64,000 nt of DNA, taken from assembly GCA_964425695.1 (NCBI GenBank), contig CAYRNF010000004.1:137573-201572 (forward strand), in the 5' to 3' direction. Every line of letters starts with the position of its first letter. Within the stretch, counting starts at the first letter, position 1. The position numbers and the translations under genes were made by a program. Of the stretch, positions 43,416 through 52,974 are shown piece after piece. The notes beneath the pieces were generated by a model. It saw only the letters and a list, made by a program, of their open reading frames with translations. It ran no database searches and was not told the DNA's origin. The stretch comes from JAKPBU01 sp964425695. GTDB taxonomy: Bacteria; Pseudomonadota; Gammaproteobacteria; Xanthomonadales; Xanthomonadaceae.

Positions 43416-44171
43416 CTACAGGCGCTCGACGTCGGCCGCCAGAAGGTAGCCGGCGCCCCGCACCGAGCGGATCAGCGTAGGCGTGCCCGGGTCGCGCTCG
43501 ATCTTGCGCCGCAGCCGCGCGATCGCCACGTCGATCGCGCGGTCGTACGGGCCGGCTTCGCGCCCATGCAACGCACCCATGAGCTGGTCGCGGCTGAGCA
43601 CGCGGTTGGGCTGCTCCAGCAGCGCCAGCAGCAGGTCGTATTCGCCGGTGGTCAGCGGCACCTCGGCCTGGGGGCCCTCGCGAAGCCGGCGCGCGCCGGT
43701 GTCCAGCTCGAAACGGTCGAAGCGCAGCCGCGGTGCCGCCGGCGCGGACGGCGTGGGCGCCGCGGCGCGGCGCAGCACCGCGCGCACGCGCGCCAGCAGC
43801 TCGCGCAGGTCGAAGGGTTTGGACACGTAGTCGTCCGCCCCCAGTTCCAGGCCGACCACGCGCTCGACCGTGTCGCCGCGGCCGCTGACCACGATGACCG
43901 GGGCGCCGCGCGCGCGGATCTGCTGCAACAGTCCCAGTCCGTCCGCATCCGGCAGCCCCAGGTCCAGCAGCACCAGGTCCGGCCTGGCCCGGGCCAGCGC
44001 GTCGCGCATCTGCGCGCCGCTGGCCGCGGTTTCCACCGCGAAGTTGTGGCCTGCCAGGTAGCGGTGCAGCAGCGCGCGGATCTCCGGGTCGTCGTCGACG
44101 ACCAGGATCGCCGCGGCGCTGGCCTCGGCCGGTGGCGGTTTGCCGCAGACGGGGCGCTCGGGGGTCTCCAT
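43416..44171 (-). CDS. OmpR-family response regulator
   Basis: 251 residues. A Pro/Ala-rich N-terminal extension of about 20 residues precedes the receiver (VVDDDPEIRALL; phospho-acceptor Asp70 in LLDLGLPDADG; SKPFDLRELL) and a winged-helix DNA-binding domain (LTTGEYDLLLALLEQPNRVLS; VDVAIARLRRKIE-like end). It forms an operon with the hybrid kinase. The GTTAC repeats at 40579 are a candidate target. Pairing an OmpR-type regulator with an NtrB/FixL-style kinase is less usual. Confidence 0.92.
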   Translation of the reverse strand: METPERPVCGKPPPAEASAAAILVVDDDPEIRALLHRYLAGHNFAVETAASGAQMRDALARARPDLVLLDLGLPDADGLGLLQQIRARGAPVIVVSGRGDTVERVVGLELGADDYVSKPFDLRELLARVRAVLRRAAAPTPSAPAAPRLRFDRFELDTGARRLREGPQAEVPLTTGEYDLLLALLEQPNRVLSRDQLMGALHGREAGPYDRAIDVAIARLRRKIERDPGTPTLIRSVRGAGYLLAADVERL

Positions 44172-44343
44172 CGCAACGCAGGATGCGCCGGTTGCCGCCG
44201 ATTGCCTAGCGCGCCGGATCCGCCACGCACCTGCCAGCGCGGTGCTGCCCGGGGCGCCGGATGCGGCGCTGTAACCTAGCGCCACAGGCCCGCGGCGCCG
44301 GGCCGCTGCGCGCCGTTTCCCTGCCACTTCGCGAACCGACCAC

Positions 44344-45390
<1,047 letters not shown>

Positions 45391-45394
45391 GCGC

Positions 45395-46312
45395 GTGCCC
45401 GTGCTGACGCGCGACATCGACGCGTTCGTGGCGTTCGCGCGCGGCGTCGCTCCCGACTTCGGCCCGCCGTGCGCACGCGCGGCTTTCCTGGTGGCGCCCG
45501 ACGGATTCGCGCGCGCCACGCAATCGGCGCAGGACAACCGCTACATGGCCGATGCCGCGCGCTTCGACGCCGGCGCGGCGTGCGCGCAGCATCGCGAACT
45601 GCAGCGCGCGCTGGCCGGCGAGCTGCCGGTGATCTGCTTCCCGGGCGATGCGGACGCGCCCGATGCGGTATTCCCCAACAACGTCTTCGCGACCGCGCCG
45701 GGGCGGCTGGTGGTGGGGCGCATGCGCCATCCCGTGCGCCAGCGCGAAGCGGCGCGCGCCGACATCCGCGGCTTCTTCCGCGACGTGGCCGGGTATCGGG
45801 AAATCGACCTGTCCACGCAGCCGCATGCGTGCGAACTCACCGGCGCCCTGGTGATCGACCGCGCCCGCGGGCTCGGCTTCTGCGGCCTGTCCGAGCGCTG
45901 CGACCTGCAAGGCGCCGCGCTGATGCACGAGGCGTTCGGGCTGCGCGCCACCCTGGCCTTCGAGCTGGCGCCCGGCGAGTACCACACCAACGTGGTGCTG
46001 GCGCTGCTGGCCGGGCGCGCCGCGCTGCTCAGCGCGGCGGGATTCGCCGATCCGCGCGTGGTGGAGGCCATCGCGTCGCTGTACGCGCCGCACGCCATCC
46101 GGGTCGGCGCGCGGGAACATGCCGCGTTCGCGTGCAACGCCATCGCGCTGGCGCCCGGCAGCGTGTGGATGAGCGCGGCGGCCGCGGACGCGCTGACGCC
46201 CTCCACCCGGGCGGGGCTGCACGAAGCCGGCTTCACGGTGCGCTGCGCGGCGCTGCAGGCGATCGAAGTCGCGGGCGGCTCGCTGCGCTGCTGCGTGGCG
46301 GAAATCTTCTAG
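45395..46312 (+). CDS. ctlX: CtlX-type amidinotransferase-fold hydrolase
   Basis: 305 residues of the arginine deiminase/DDAH fold. Catalytic elements are FPNNVFAT (93-100), His197 in GEYHTNVV and Cys299 in GGSLRCCVAE. The sequence fits proteins named citrulline utilisation hydrolase CtlX. It lacks the extra domain of arginine deiminases. The GTG at 45395 is the first start in frame. Arginase is encoded at 52975, so arginine or citrulline breakdown could be linked, though the genes are not adjacent. Confidence 0.78.
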   Translation: MPVLTRDIDAFVAFARGVAPDFGPPCARAAFLVAPDGFARATQSAQDNRYMADAARFDAGAACAQHRELQRALAGELPVICFPGDADAPDAVFPNNVFATAPGRLVVGRMRHPVRQREAARADIRGFFRDVAGYREIDLSTQPHACELTGALVIDRARGLGFCGLSERCDLQGAALMHEAFGLRATLAFELAPGEYHTNVVLALLAGRAALLSAAGFADPRVVEAIASLYAPHAIRVGAREHAAFACNAIALAPGSVWMSAAAADALTPSTRAGLHEAGFTVRCAALQAIEVAGGSLRCCVAEIF

Positions 46313-46500
46313 CGTTCAAGCACTTGCACCGTGGTCACCGGGACGCGGACGCGGGTCCGTTCAGCAAATTAAGGATGGATTCACCGCCCCGTTTCGACAA
46401 TTCGCCTCCGCCACGGATGGGCGAGCAAACCCGGGCGCGCGCCGTGCCGGCCCGCCACCCGATCCGCCGCTGCATCGCCCTTCCGGAGACGTTCCCCGTC

Positions 46501-46851
46501 ATGTCGCATCGCCTCGCCACCTTCGTGCTCGGTTCCGCCCTGCTGTGCGTGGGCGCATCCGATGCGTGGGCGCAGGGCCGCGGCCGCGGCGCGCCGCCGC
46601 CGGCGGACGACCACACGCTCTCCGACAGCGTGCGCCGGATCGAGCGCGATACGCGCGGCGAAGTGCTCAGCGCCGAGCGCGTGCCGTTCGACGGCCGCGA
46701 GATGCACCGCGTCAAGGTGCTCGACGACCGCGGCCGCGTGCGCGTCTACATGGACGACCCGCGCGCGCACGACGATCACCGCCACGGCCAGGACCGCCGC
46801 CACCAGGACCGCGACGCGAGGCGGCGCCCTGCACGCGACGACGACGATTGA
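46501..46851 (+). CDS. Secreted PepSY-like protein upstream of phoP
   Basis: 116 residues. A signal peptide ends at DAWA-Q. The mature core (SVRRIERDTRGEVLSAERV, EMHRVKVLDDRGRVRVYMDD) fits one PepSY-like unit. The C-terminus is a His/Asp/Arg-rich charged tail that could bind metal ions. Such genes often precede phoPQ in this family and may modulate the sensor. An upstream GTTCAG-N5-TAAGGA (46359-46375) resembles PhoP-type hexamer repeats. Confidence 0.72.
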   Translation: MSHRLATFVLGSALLCVGASDAWAQGRGRGAPPPADDHTLSDSVRRIERDTRGEVLSAERVPFDGREMHRVKVLDDRGRVRVYMDDPRAHDDHRHGQDRRHQDRDARRRPARDDDD

Positions 46852-46931
46852 TCCGACACCCTCTGCACCGACCCAGGTGTAGCGCTGCGCCCGCGCGGCG
46901 GGACCAACCCCAATTCGACGGAGATTGACGC

Positions 46932-47618
46932 ATGCGTATCCTGCTGGTGGAAGACGAGGCACCCCTGCGCGAAACCCTGGCCGCGCGCCTGAAGCGCGAA
47001 GGCTTCGCCGTGGACGCGGCGCAGGATGGCGAGGAAGGCCTGTACATGGGCCGCGAAGTTCCCTTCGACGTCGGCATCATCGACCTGGGCCTGCCCAAAA
47101 TGTCCGGCATGGAACTGATCAAGGCGCTGCGCGACGAAGGCAAGCAGTTCCCGGTGCTGATCCTGACCGCGCGTTCCAGCTGGCAGGACAAGGTCGACGG
47201 TTTGAAGCAGGGCGCCGACGACTACCTGGTCAAGCCGTTCCATGTCGAGGAACTGCTGGCACGCATCAACGCGCTGGTGCGCCGCGCCGCCGGCTGGAGC
47301 AAGCCCACGCTGGAATGCGGGCCGGTCACTTTGGACCTGGCCGCGCAGACGGTGAGCGTCAACGGCGGCAACGTGGACCTGACCAGCTACGAGTACAAGG
47401 TGCTCGAGTACCTGATGATGCACGCCGGCGAACTGGTCTCGAAGGCCGATCTGACAGAGCACATCTACCAGCAGGATTTCGACCGCGATTCCAACGTCCT
47501 GGAAGTCTTCATCGGCCGCCTGCGCAAGAAGCTCGATCCCGATGGCACGCTGAAGCCGATCGAGACCGTGCGCGGCCGCGGCTACCGCTTCGCCATCCCG
47601 CGCAGCAACGAGGGCTGA
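46932..47618 (+). CDS. phoP: OmpR-family response regulator, PhoP type
   Basis: 228 residues. The receiver is MRILLVEDEAPLRETL with phospho-acceptor Asp51 in IIDLGLPKMSGMEL and Lys in VKPFHVEELL. The winged helix has SYEYKVLEYLMMHAGELVSK and VRGRGYRFAIP. The sequence is closest in pattern to PhoP of Xanthomonadaceae. It responds to the kinase encoded 34 bp downstream; typical signals are low Mg2+/Ca2+ or cationic peptides. Confidence 0.9.
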   Translation: MRILLVEDEAPLRETLAARLKREGFAVDAAQDGEEGLYMGREVPFDVGIIDLGLPKMSGMELIKALRDEGKQFPVLILTARSSWQDKVDGLKQGADDYLVKPFHVEELLARINALVRRAAGWSKPTLECGPVTLDLAAQTVSVNGGNVDLTSYEYKVLEYLMMHAGELVSKADLTEHIYQQDFDRDSNVLEVFIGRLRKKLDPDGTLKPIETVRGRGYRFAIPRSNEG

Positions 47619-47652
47619 GCCGGCCGAACCGTCCGCCCCGCGTCTTCCAGGG

Positions 47653-49068
47653 ATGAGCAGCGCGCGCGCCCGTGGCGGCTTCGGCTGGCGTCCGCGCTCG
47701 CTGCAGTCTCGCCAGCTGCTGGCGGCGAGCCTGGGCCTGGTGGCGTTCCTTGCGCTGGCCGGCTACGCGCTCGACCGCGCGTTCATCCGCACCGCCGAGA
47801 ACGGCCTGCGCGAACGCCTGCGCAGCATGGTGCTGTTCTACGCCGCGGAGACCGAATTCGGCCGCGGCGGCGACCTGATCCCTCCCTACGATCCCCCCGA
47901 CCCGCGCCTGCGCCGGCCGGGCAGCGGCCTGTATGCGGAAATCGTGCTGCCCAATGCCCGCTGGCAGTCGGCGTCGGCCGAAGGCCCGGGCCTGCCTGCC
48001 GGGCCGATGCTGGAGCCGCGGCGCGAAGCGTTCGACGGCCCGCTGGCGCTGACCGAGATCGACGGCGCCCCGGGGGAGGCGTACCGCTTCGGCGTGGGCC
48101 TGACCTGGGGCGACACGCCGCAGGCGCAGTTCCCGTACACGATCTACGTGCTGGAAGACACCACCAACCTGCGCAACCAGGTCCGGGTGTTCCGGCAGGC
48201 GCTGTGGGGTTACCTGGGCGGCGCCGGCGCCATCCTGCTGCTGCTGCAGGCGCTGATCCTGCGCTGGAGCCTGTGGCCGCTGCGCCGCGTGGTGCACGAG
48301 CTCAAGCGCGTGCACCGCGGCCAGGCGAACCGCATGAGCGAGCTGCATCCGCGCGAGCTGGAACCGCTGACCGAGAGCATCAACGCGCTGATCGAAAGCG
48401 AACGCGAGCAGATCGACCGCCAGCGCAACACGCTGGCCGACCTTGCGCACAGCCTGAAGACGCCGCTTGCGGTGCTGCGCGCGCGACTGGACAGCGGCAC
48501 CAGCGAGGCCGAACTGCGCGAGGAAGTCGGCGTGCAGGTGCAGCGCATGAACGACCTGGTCGGCTACCAGCTGGGGCGCGCCGCGTCCGGTGCGCACAAG
48601 CTGTTCGCCGCGCCGGTGGAAGTGGCGCCGCACGCCGAGCAGATCGTGCAGGGCCTGGAGAAGATCCATGCCGCCAAGGGCGTGCTGTGCGAGTTCGACC
48701 TGGACGAACAGGCGCGCTTCCACGGCGAGCCGGGCGACCTGCAGGAACTGCTCGGCAACCTGCTGGAAAATGCGTTCAAGTGGGCGAAATCGCGCGTGCT
48801 GCTCACCGTGCAGACCGGCGACACGGCGCCCAACCGCCGCCCGGGCCTGCGCATCGTGGTCGAAGACGACGGCCCCGGCATCCCGCCCGAGCGCATGGCG
48901 CATGTCCTGCAGCGCGGCGTGCGCGGCGACGAGCGCGTCCAGGGTCACGGCATCGGCCTGGCGATCGTGCAGGACATCGTGCGCAGCTACCGCGGCGAAC
49001 TGCATACCGGCGCCTCGCCGGAAATGGGCGGCGCGCGGTTCGAGGTCGTGCTGCCACCCGGGCTGTGA
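47653..49068 (+). CDS. phoQ: Sensor histidine kinase, PhoQ type
   Basis: 471 residues. Membrane helices at about 23-42 and 185-207 flank a periplasmic sensor domain. Then come a HAMP-like linker (LRRVVHELKRVHRGQANRM), the H-box DLAHSLKTPLAVL, and N, G1 and G2 boxes (NLLENAFKWA, EDDGPGIPPERM, GHGIGLAIVQDIV). The variant H-box AHSLKTP is typical of PhoQ. It forms an operon with the response regulator. Confidence 0.9.
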   Translation: MSSARARGGFGWRPRSLQSRQLLAASLGLVAFLALAGYALDRAFIRTAENGLRERLRSMVLFYAAETEFGRGGDLIPPYDPPDPRLRRPGSGLYAEIVLPNARWQSASAEGPGLPAGPMLEPRREAFDGPLALTEIDGAPGEAYRFGVGLTWGDTPQAQFPYTIYVLEDTTNLRNQVRVFRQALWGYLGGAGAILLLLQALILRWSLWPLRRVVHELKRVHRGQANRMSELHPRELEPLTESINALIESEREQIDRQRNTLADLAHSLKTPLAVLRARLDSGTSEAELREEVGVQVQRMNDLVGYQLGRAASGAHKLFAAPVEVAPHAEQIVQGLEKIHAAKGVLCEFDLDEQARFHGEPGDLQELLGNLLENAFKWAKSRVLLTVQTGDTAPNRRPGLRIVVEDDGPGIPPERMAHVLQRGVRGDERVQGHGIGLAIVQDIVRSYRGELHTGASPEMGGARFEVVLPPGL

Positions 49069-49171
49069 CGCGCTTCGAACGCAGGCGTCGGCGCCGCGAA
49101 ACATCGGCCCGCCGATTCGTGGGAACGGCTTCCGCCGCTAGCGCTTCGCCCGGAAATCTAACCACCGGACG

Positions 49172-49236
49172 CCTGTAGCGGCGGCCCCGCCCGCGAGCCT
49201 CTCGCAGCAACGTGCCGGCGAAACAGCGGCTACAGG
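49172..49236. repeat. Degenerate palindromic repeat overlapping mtfA 3' end
   Basis: CCTGTAGC (49172-49179) and GCTACAGG (49229-49236) are perfect inverted ends of a GC-rich element between the convergent phoQ and mtfA genes. The TAG stop of mtfA lies in the right arm. Confidence 0.5.
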
Positions 49237-49979
49237 CCCGACCGCCCGTAGAACCGTTCCAGGTGCGCGGCGACCGTCGGCAGCGCCGCGCGCAGCAGCG
49301 CAGGATCGCTGAAGTGGTATTCGCTGCATACCGCGAAGAATTCTTCCGGCGCTTCGGCCGCGTACGGATCGATCGCCACGTCCTGGCCGGCATCGACCTG
49401 GGCGCAGAAGCCGTCGTACGCCCGCTGGAAATCGCCTGCCCACGCGCGCTGCCACGCGCGCGGCAGCGGCGGCGTGCCGTCGAGCACGCCATCGAGCGCA
49501 TCGAGCTTGTGCGCCATCTCGTGCACCGCCACGCAGTAGCCCGCGCCGGGTTCGTCCAGGTCGGCCAGCACGTCGGCCCACGACAGCACCATCGGCCCCT
49601 GTTCCCAGGCTTCGCCGATCAGCTCGTCGTCCCATTCGTGCATGACGCCGGCGGCGTCCACGTGGCTGCGGTGCGCGCGGAACGCGTCCGGGTACACCAG
49701 CAGCTGCGACCAGCCATGCAGGCCTTCCGCACCGAATTCCAGCAGCGGCAGGCAGCACACGGCGGCCAGTACGGTGCGGTCGGTGGCGTCCAGCGCCAGC
49801 GCCCCGACCGGCGTGATCGTCTTGCGCTGCACGAAGGCCGCGGCGAGGTCGGCCAGGCGCGCCTTGCGCCCGGCATCCAGCCCGCGCGCCCATGGCACTC
49901 GGCGCAGGGCCGCTTGCCACAGTTCGGCGTCGATCGGTTCAGGGCTGCGCCGCAGGAACCCCAGCAGCGAGCGCGGCAT
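49230..49979 (-). CDS. mtfA: MtfA-type zinc peptidase (M90)
   Basis: 249 residues. The zinc motif is VAVHEMAHKLD (His153, Glu154, His157), with the third ligand Glu in PEEFFAVCSEYHF. N-terminal segments RRVPWARGLDAGRKARL fit MtfA/DUF980. In E. coli MtfA binds Mlc and so affects glucose PTS control, and is a cytosolic aminopeptidase. The stop codon sits inside a palindromic repeat, so the last two residues (Gly-Leu) derive from it. Confidence 0.9.
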   Translation of the reverse strand: MPRSLLGFLRRSPEPIDAELWQAALRRVPWARGLDAGRKARLADLAAAFVQRKTITPVGALALDATDRTVLAAVCCLPLLEFGAEGLHGWSQLLVYPDAFRAHRSHVDAAGVMHEWDDELIGEAWEQGPMVLSWADVLADLDEPGAGYCVAVHEMAHKLDALDGVLDGTPPLPRAWQRAWAGDFQRAYDGFCAQVDAGQDVAIDPYAAEAPEEFFAVCSEYHFSDPALLRAALPTVAAHLERFYGRSGL

Positions 49980-49982
49980 GCC

Positions 49983-50267
49983 TCAGCGGATCATCCCGGG
50001 CAAGATGCTGTGCCAGCGCGGGCGGCTCGTGGCGTCGCCGCCGCGGACCATCGGCGTGGCCTTGGGCTTGTCGCGGACCGGGCCGCGCTTGCCGGCCTGC
50101 GGCAGCGGCACCGGATCGTGTTCGTCCACGCTGGCTTCCGGACATGTCCCGCCATTCCCGTTGGGTCCCTGCAGGCGCACTTCGCGCGCCCCGGCTACGG
50201 CGGGCAGCAGGACAAGGGCGCCGGACAGCAGCGCGCAGGCGATGCGGGAGCGGTGGAGGCTGGTCAT
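49983..50267 (-). CDS. Small secreted protein of unknown function
   Basis: 94 residues. A signal peptide ends around AGARE. The mature part has a PNGNGGTCPE segment with a single Cys, a Lys/Arg/Pro-rich middle and a short hydrophobic end (HSILPGMIR). It ends 3 bp before the mtfA start on the same strand, so the two are probably co-transcribed. No family recognised. Confidence 0.65.
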   Translation of the reverse strand: MTSLHRSRIACALLSGALVLLPAVAGAREVRLQGPNGNGGTCPEASVDEHDPVPLPQAGKRGPVRDKPKATPMVRGGDATSRPRWHSILPGMIR

Positions 50268-50404
50268 GGCGGTGGCCCGGTATGTCCGCTCGGGAGAGGG
50301 ACTCGTGAACTATAGCTTGGATGCAGGCCGGGCGCAGAAGGTTGCATGCTGCGGTGCGGTAGCGTCGCGTGGCCGATAATCGGTGCCGGACGGGGCGGAG
50401 CGGC

Positions 50405-51370
50405 ATGAACGAACGCGATCTTCTGCAGGCGCTGGGCCAGGGCGCCAGCTCGGGCGACGCGCTGGCGCGCCGCTTCGGCCTGACCCGCGCGGCGGTGTGG
50501 AAACGCATCGAGGCGCTGCGTGCCAGCGGCGTGCCCATCCACGCCGAAGCCGGGCGCGGCTACCGCCTTGAGCATCCGCTGGAACTGCTGGACGCGGACG
50601 CGATCCGGGGCGCCATGGCACCCGCCGCCGCGGCGGGGCTCGCCGGGCTGGAGGTCGCGTGGTCGCTGGATTCCACCAACGCCGAGGCCCTGCGCCGCGC
50701 CGCGCCGGCGCAGGGCACGCAGGTGCTGTTCGCCGAACGCCAGAGCGCGGGCCGGGGGCGCCGCGGGCGCCCGTGGGTCGGTCCACCGGGCAACAGCCTG
50801 CTGCTGTCGCTGTCGCGGCGTTTCGACGGTGGGCTGGCGCGCCTGGGGGGGCTGAGCCTGGCGGCAGGCGTGGCGGTGGCGGAGGCGCTGCATGCGTTGG
50901 GCCTGCAGGCGGCCGCGCTGAAGTGGCCCAACGACCTCGTGGTGGCGCAGCGCAAGCTGGGCGGGCTGCTGGTGGAGGGCAGCGGCGAGGCGGCCGGCAC
51001 CGCCAGCGCCGTGGTCGGGCTGGGCCTGAACCTGCGCATGCCTGCGGCCGTCGGCGAGGCGCTCGACCAGCCTTGGACGGACCTTGCCCACCACCTGGCG
51101 CCGTTGCCGGGGCGCAATGCCATCGCGGCGTGCCTGCTCGACCACCTGCTGCCCGCTCTGGACGTCTTCGACGCTACGGGCCTGGCGCCGTTCCTGTCGC
51201 GCTATGCGCGACTGGACGCGCTGCATGGCGCGGAAGTGGTGCTGCACCAGCCAGACGGCCTGACGCCCGCAACGGCCCTGGGCATCGCCGACGACGGCGC
51301 GCTGCGGGTGTCGGTGGCGGGCGTGGAGCGGCGCGTGCACTCCGGCGAAGTCAGCGTGCGCCGCGCATGA
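50405..51370 (+). CDS. birA: Biotin-protein ligase/biotin operon repressor BirA
   Basis: 321 residues. N-terminal winged helix (residues 5-60: RRFGLTRAAVWKRIEALRAS), a central ligase domain with GRGRRGRPWVGPPGNSLLLS and KWPNDLVVAQRKLGGLLVE, and the C-terminal SH3-like domain. It forms biotinyl-AMP, biotinylates acetyl-CoA carboxylase and, with its HTH, can repress biotin genes. It overlaps coaX by four bases (ATGA). Confidence 0.96.
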   Translation: MNERDLLQALGQGASSGDALARRFGLTRAAVWKRIEALRASGVPIHAEAGRGYRLEHPLELLDADAIRGAMAPAAAAGLAGLEVAWSLDSTNAEALRRAAPAQGTQVLFAERQSAGRGRRGRPWVGPPGNSLLLSLSRRFDGGLARLGGLSLAAGVAVAEALHALGLQAAALKWPNDLVVAQRKLGGLLVEGSGEAAGTASAVVGLGLNLRMPAAVGEALDQPWTDLAHHLAPLPGRNAIAACLLDHLLPALDVFDATGLAPFLSRYARLDALHGAEVVLHQPDGLTPATALGIADDGALRVSVAGVERRVHSGEVSVRRA

Positions 51371-52113
51371 GCGGTGCACCGGATACGTGGCTGTTCGACC
51401 TGGGCAACACGCGCCTGAAGTGGACGACGCTGGCGTCCGCTCCCGGCATGGGTGAAGCCGAAGCCTTCGCGCATGCCGGCGCGGCGGAGGCGCTGGCCCG
51501 GGCCGAGTTGCCGCGCGGCCAGGTGGCGTACGTCGCCTGCGTGGCGGCCGCGCCGCTGCGCGATGCCCTGCTGCAGGCGCTGTCGCAGCGCTTCGCACGG
51601 ATCCACGTGGCGCGCACGCTCCCGCGCTGCGGCGGAGTGCGCATCGCGTATGCCGCGCCGGAACGCCTGGGCGTGGACCGCTTCCTGGCGCTGCTGGCCG
51701 CGCGTGGGCGCGGCGGCGATGCGCTGGTGGTGTCGGTGGGGACCGCGCTCACCCTCGACCTGCTGGATGCGTCCGGCCAGCACCGCGGCGGACGCATCGC
51801 GCCTTCGCCGGCGACCATGCGCGAAGCGCTGCATGCGCGCGCGCCGCAACTGCCGCCGGTCGGCGGCACGTACCGGGAGTTCGCCGCCGACACCGACGAC
51901 GCCCTGGCCTCCGGCTGCGAGGGTGCGGCGATCGCGCTGGTGGAGCGCAGCCTGGCGCAGGCGCGCGGCGTGCTGGGCGCAACGCCGGCACTGTTGCTGC
52001 ACGGTGGCGGCGCGGCGTCCCTGGCGCGGCACCTGCCCGCGGCCACGCTCGCGCACGGGCTGGTGCTGGAAGGCCTGGCGGCGTGGGCGCGCATCGGCGA
52101 CGCCGCACCGTGA
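51367..52113 (+). CDS. coaX: Type III pantothenate kinase
   Basis: 248 residues of the ASKHA fold: phosphate-binding LFDLGNTRLKW near the N-terminus, GVDRFLALLAARGR, and SVGTALTLDLLD with the conserved Asp. It catalyses the first step of coenzyme A synthesis. The ATGA overlap with birA is a common gammaproteobacterial arrangement. Confidence 0.94.
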   Translation: MSGAPDTWLFDLGNTRLKWTTLASAPGMGEAEAFAHAGAAEALARAELPRGQVAYVACVAAAPLRDALLQALSQRFARIHVARTLPRCGGVRIAYAAPERLGVDRFLALLAARGRGGDALVVSVGTALTLDLLDASGQHRGGRIAPSPATMREALHARAPQLPPVGGTYREFAADTDDALASGCEGAAIALVERSLAQARGVLGATPALLLHGGGAASLARHLPAATLAHGLVLEGLAAWARIGDAAP

Positions 52114-52129
52114 CCTTAGAATCGCGCGC

Positions 52130-52846
52130 ATGGTGATGCGTGCGCTGATCGTGCTGTTGCTGGTGCTCAACGCGGGCGTGGCCGCCTGGTGGTGGCTGGC
52201 CCCCGCCTCCGCGCCCGCGGCGCCGCCCGCGCACCCCGCGGGCGTGCCGCGCCTGCAGCTGGTGTCCGAGGCCCCGCCCGGCGCAGCCGGTGCGCGCGTG
52301 GCCTCGGCCGCCGTGCCGCCCCCGGCACCCGTTCCCGACGCGCCGGGCGCAGCGGCGGCGCCGGCCACGGTGTGCGCGCGCCTCGGGCCGTTCGCGGACC
52401 CTGCTGCCGCCGAGGCCGCGCGAGCCGCGCTGCCGGCCGGCGTGCTGTCCGCGCGCGTGGGCCCCCAGGGCAGCACCCGCGGCGCCTGGAACGTGGTCAT
52501 GCCGCCGCAGCCCGATCCGGCCGCGGCGCAGGCGCTGGCCCAGCGCATCGATGCGGCCGGCTTCAACGACTACTACGTCATGCGCGACGGCGCCAACGCC
52601 AACGGCATCGCGCTGGGACGCTTCGGCAGCGCCGAGGCGGCGCAGCGGCACCAGGCCAGCCTGCAGGCCGCCGGTTTCGCCGCGCAGGTGCAGGGACCGC
52701 CGGGCGCCACGTTCTGGGTCGACGCCGATGGCGCCGCAGGCTTCGACCCGAACGCCGCCGCGCGGGCGATCGGTGCGGTGCAGGCCGTTGCGCGCTCGTG
52801 TCCTGCACCCGATCCAGCGCCGCGGCGCCCGCAGGCGGTGGGATAG
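52130..52846 (+). CDS. SPOR-domain inner-membrane protein
   Basis: 238 residues: an N-terminal helix (RALIVLLLVLNAGVAAWWWL), a Pro/Ala-rich periplasmic linker to about residue 80, then a domain with two SPOR-like units (YYVMRDGANANGIALGRFGS and AAGFAAQVQG). SPOR domains bind denuded glycan strands at division sites. It follows coaX by 16 bp. A start two codons later (52136) is possible. Confidence 0.8.
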   Translation: MVMRALIVLLLVLNAGVAAWWWLAPASAPAAPPAHPAGVPRLQLVSEAPPGAAGARVASAAVPPPAPVPDAPGAAAAPATVCARLGPFADPAAAEAARAALPAGVLSARVGPQGSTRGAWNVVMPPQPDPAAAQALAQRIDAAGFNDYYVMRDGANANGIALGRFGSAEAAQRHQASLQAAGFAAQVQGPPGATFWVDADGAAGFDPNAAARAIGAVQAVARSCPAPDPAPRRPQAVG

Positions 52847-52885
52847 AATCCGGACCCCGGCGGCCATCGCGCCGCGGTCATGCCT

Positions 52886-52961
52886 GCCGGCATAGCTCAG
52901 TTGGTAGAGCAACCGCCTTGTAAGCGGTAGGTCGTCTGTTCGAGTCAGACTGTCGGCACCA
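52886..52961 (+). tRNA. tRNA-Thr (anticodon TGT)
   Basis: 76 nt with all four stems: acceptor GCCGGCA/TGTCGGC (one G-U), D-arm GCTCAGTTGGTAGAGC, anticodon stem ACCGC/GCGGT with loop CTTGTAA (anticodon TGT at 52919-52921), T-arm GTCTG-TTCGAGT-CAGAC, and an encoded CCA end. Confidence 0.97.
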
Positions 52962-52974
52962 CCGGAGGTCGCCC

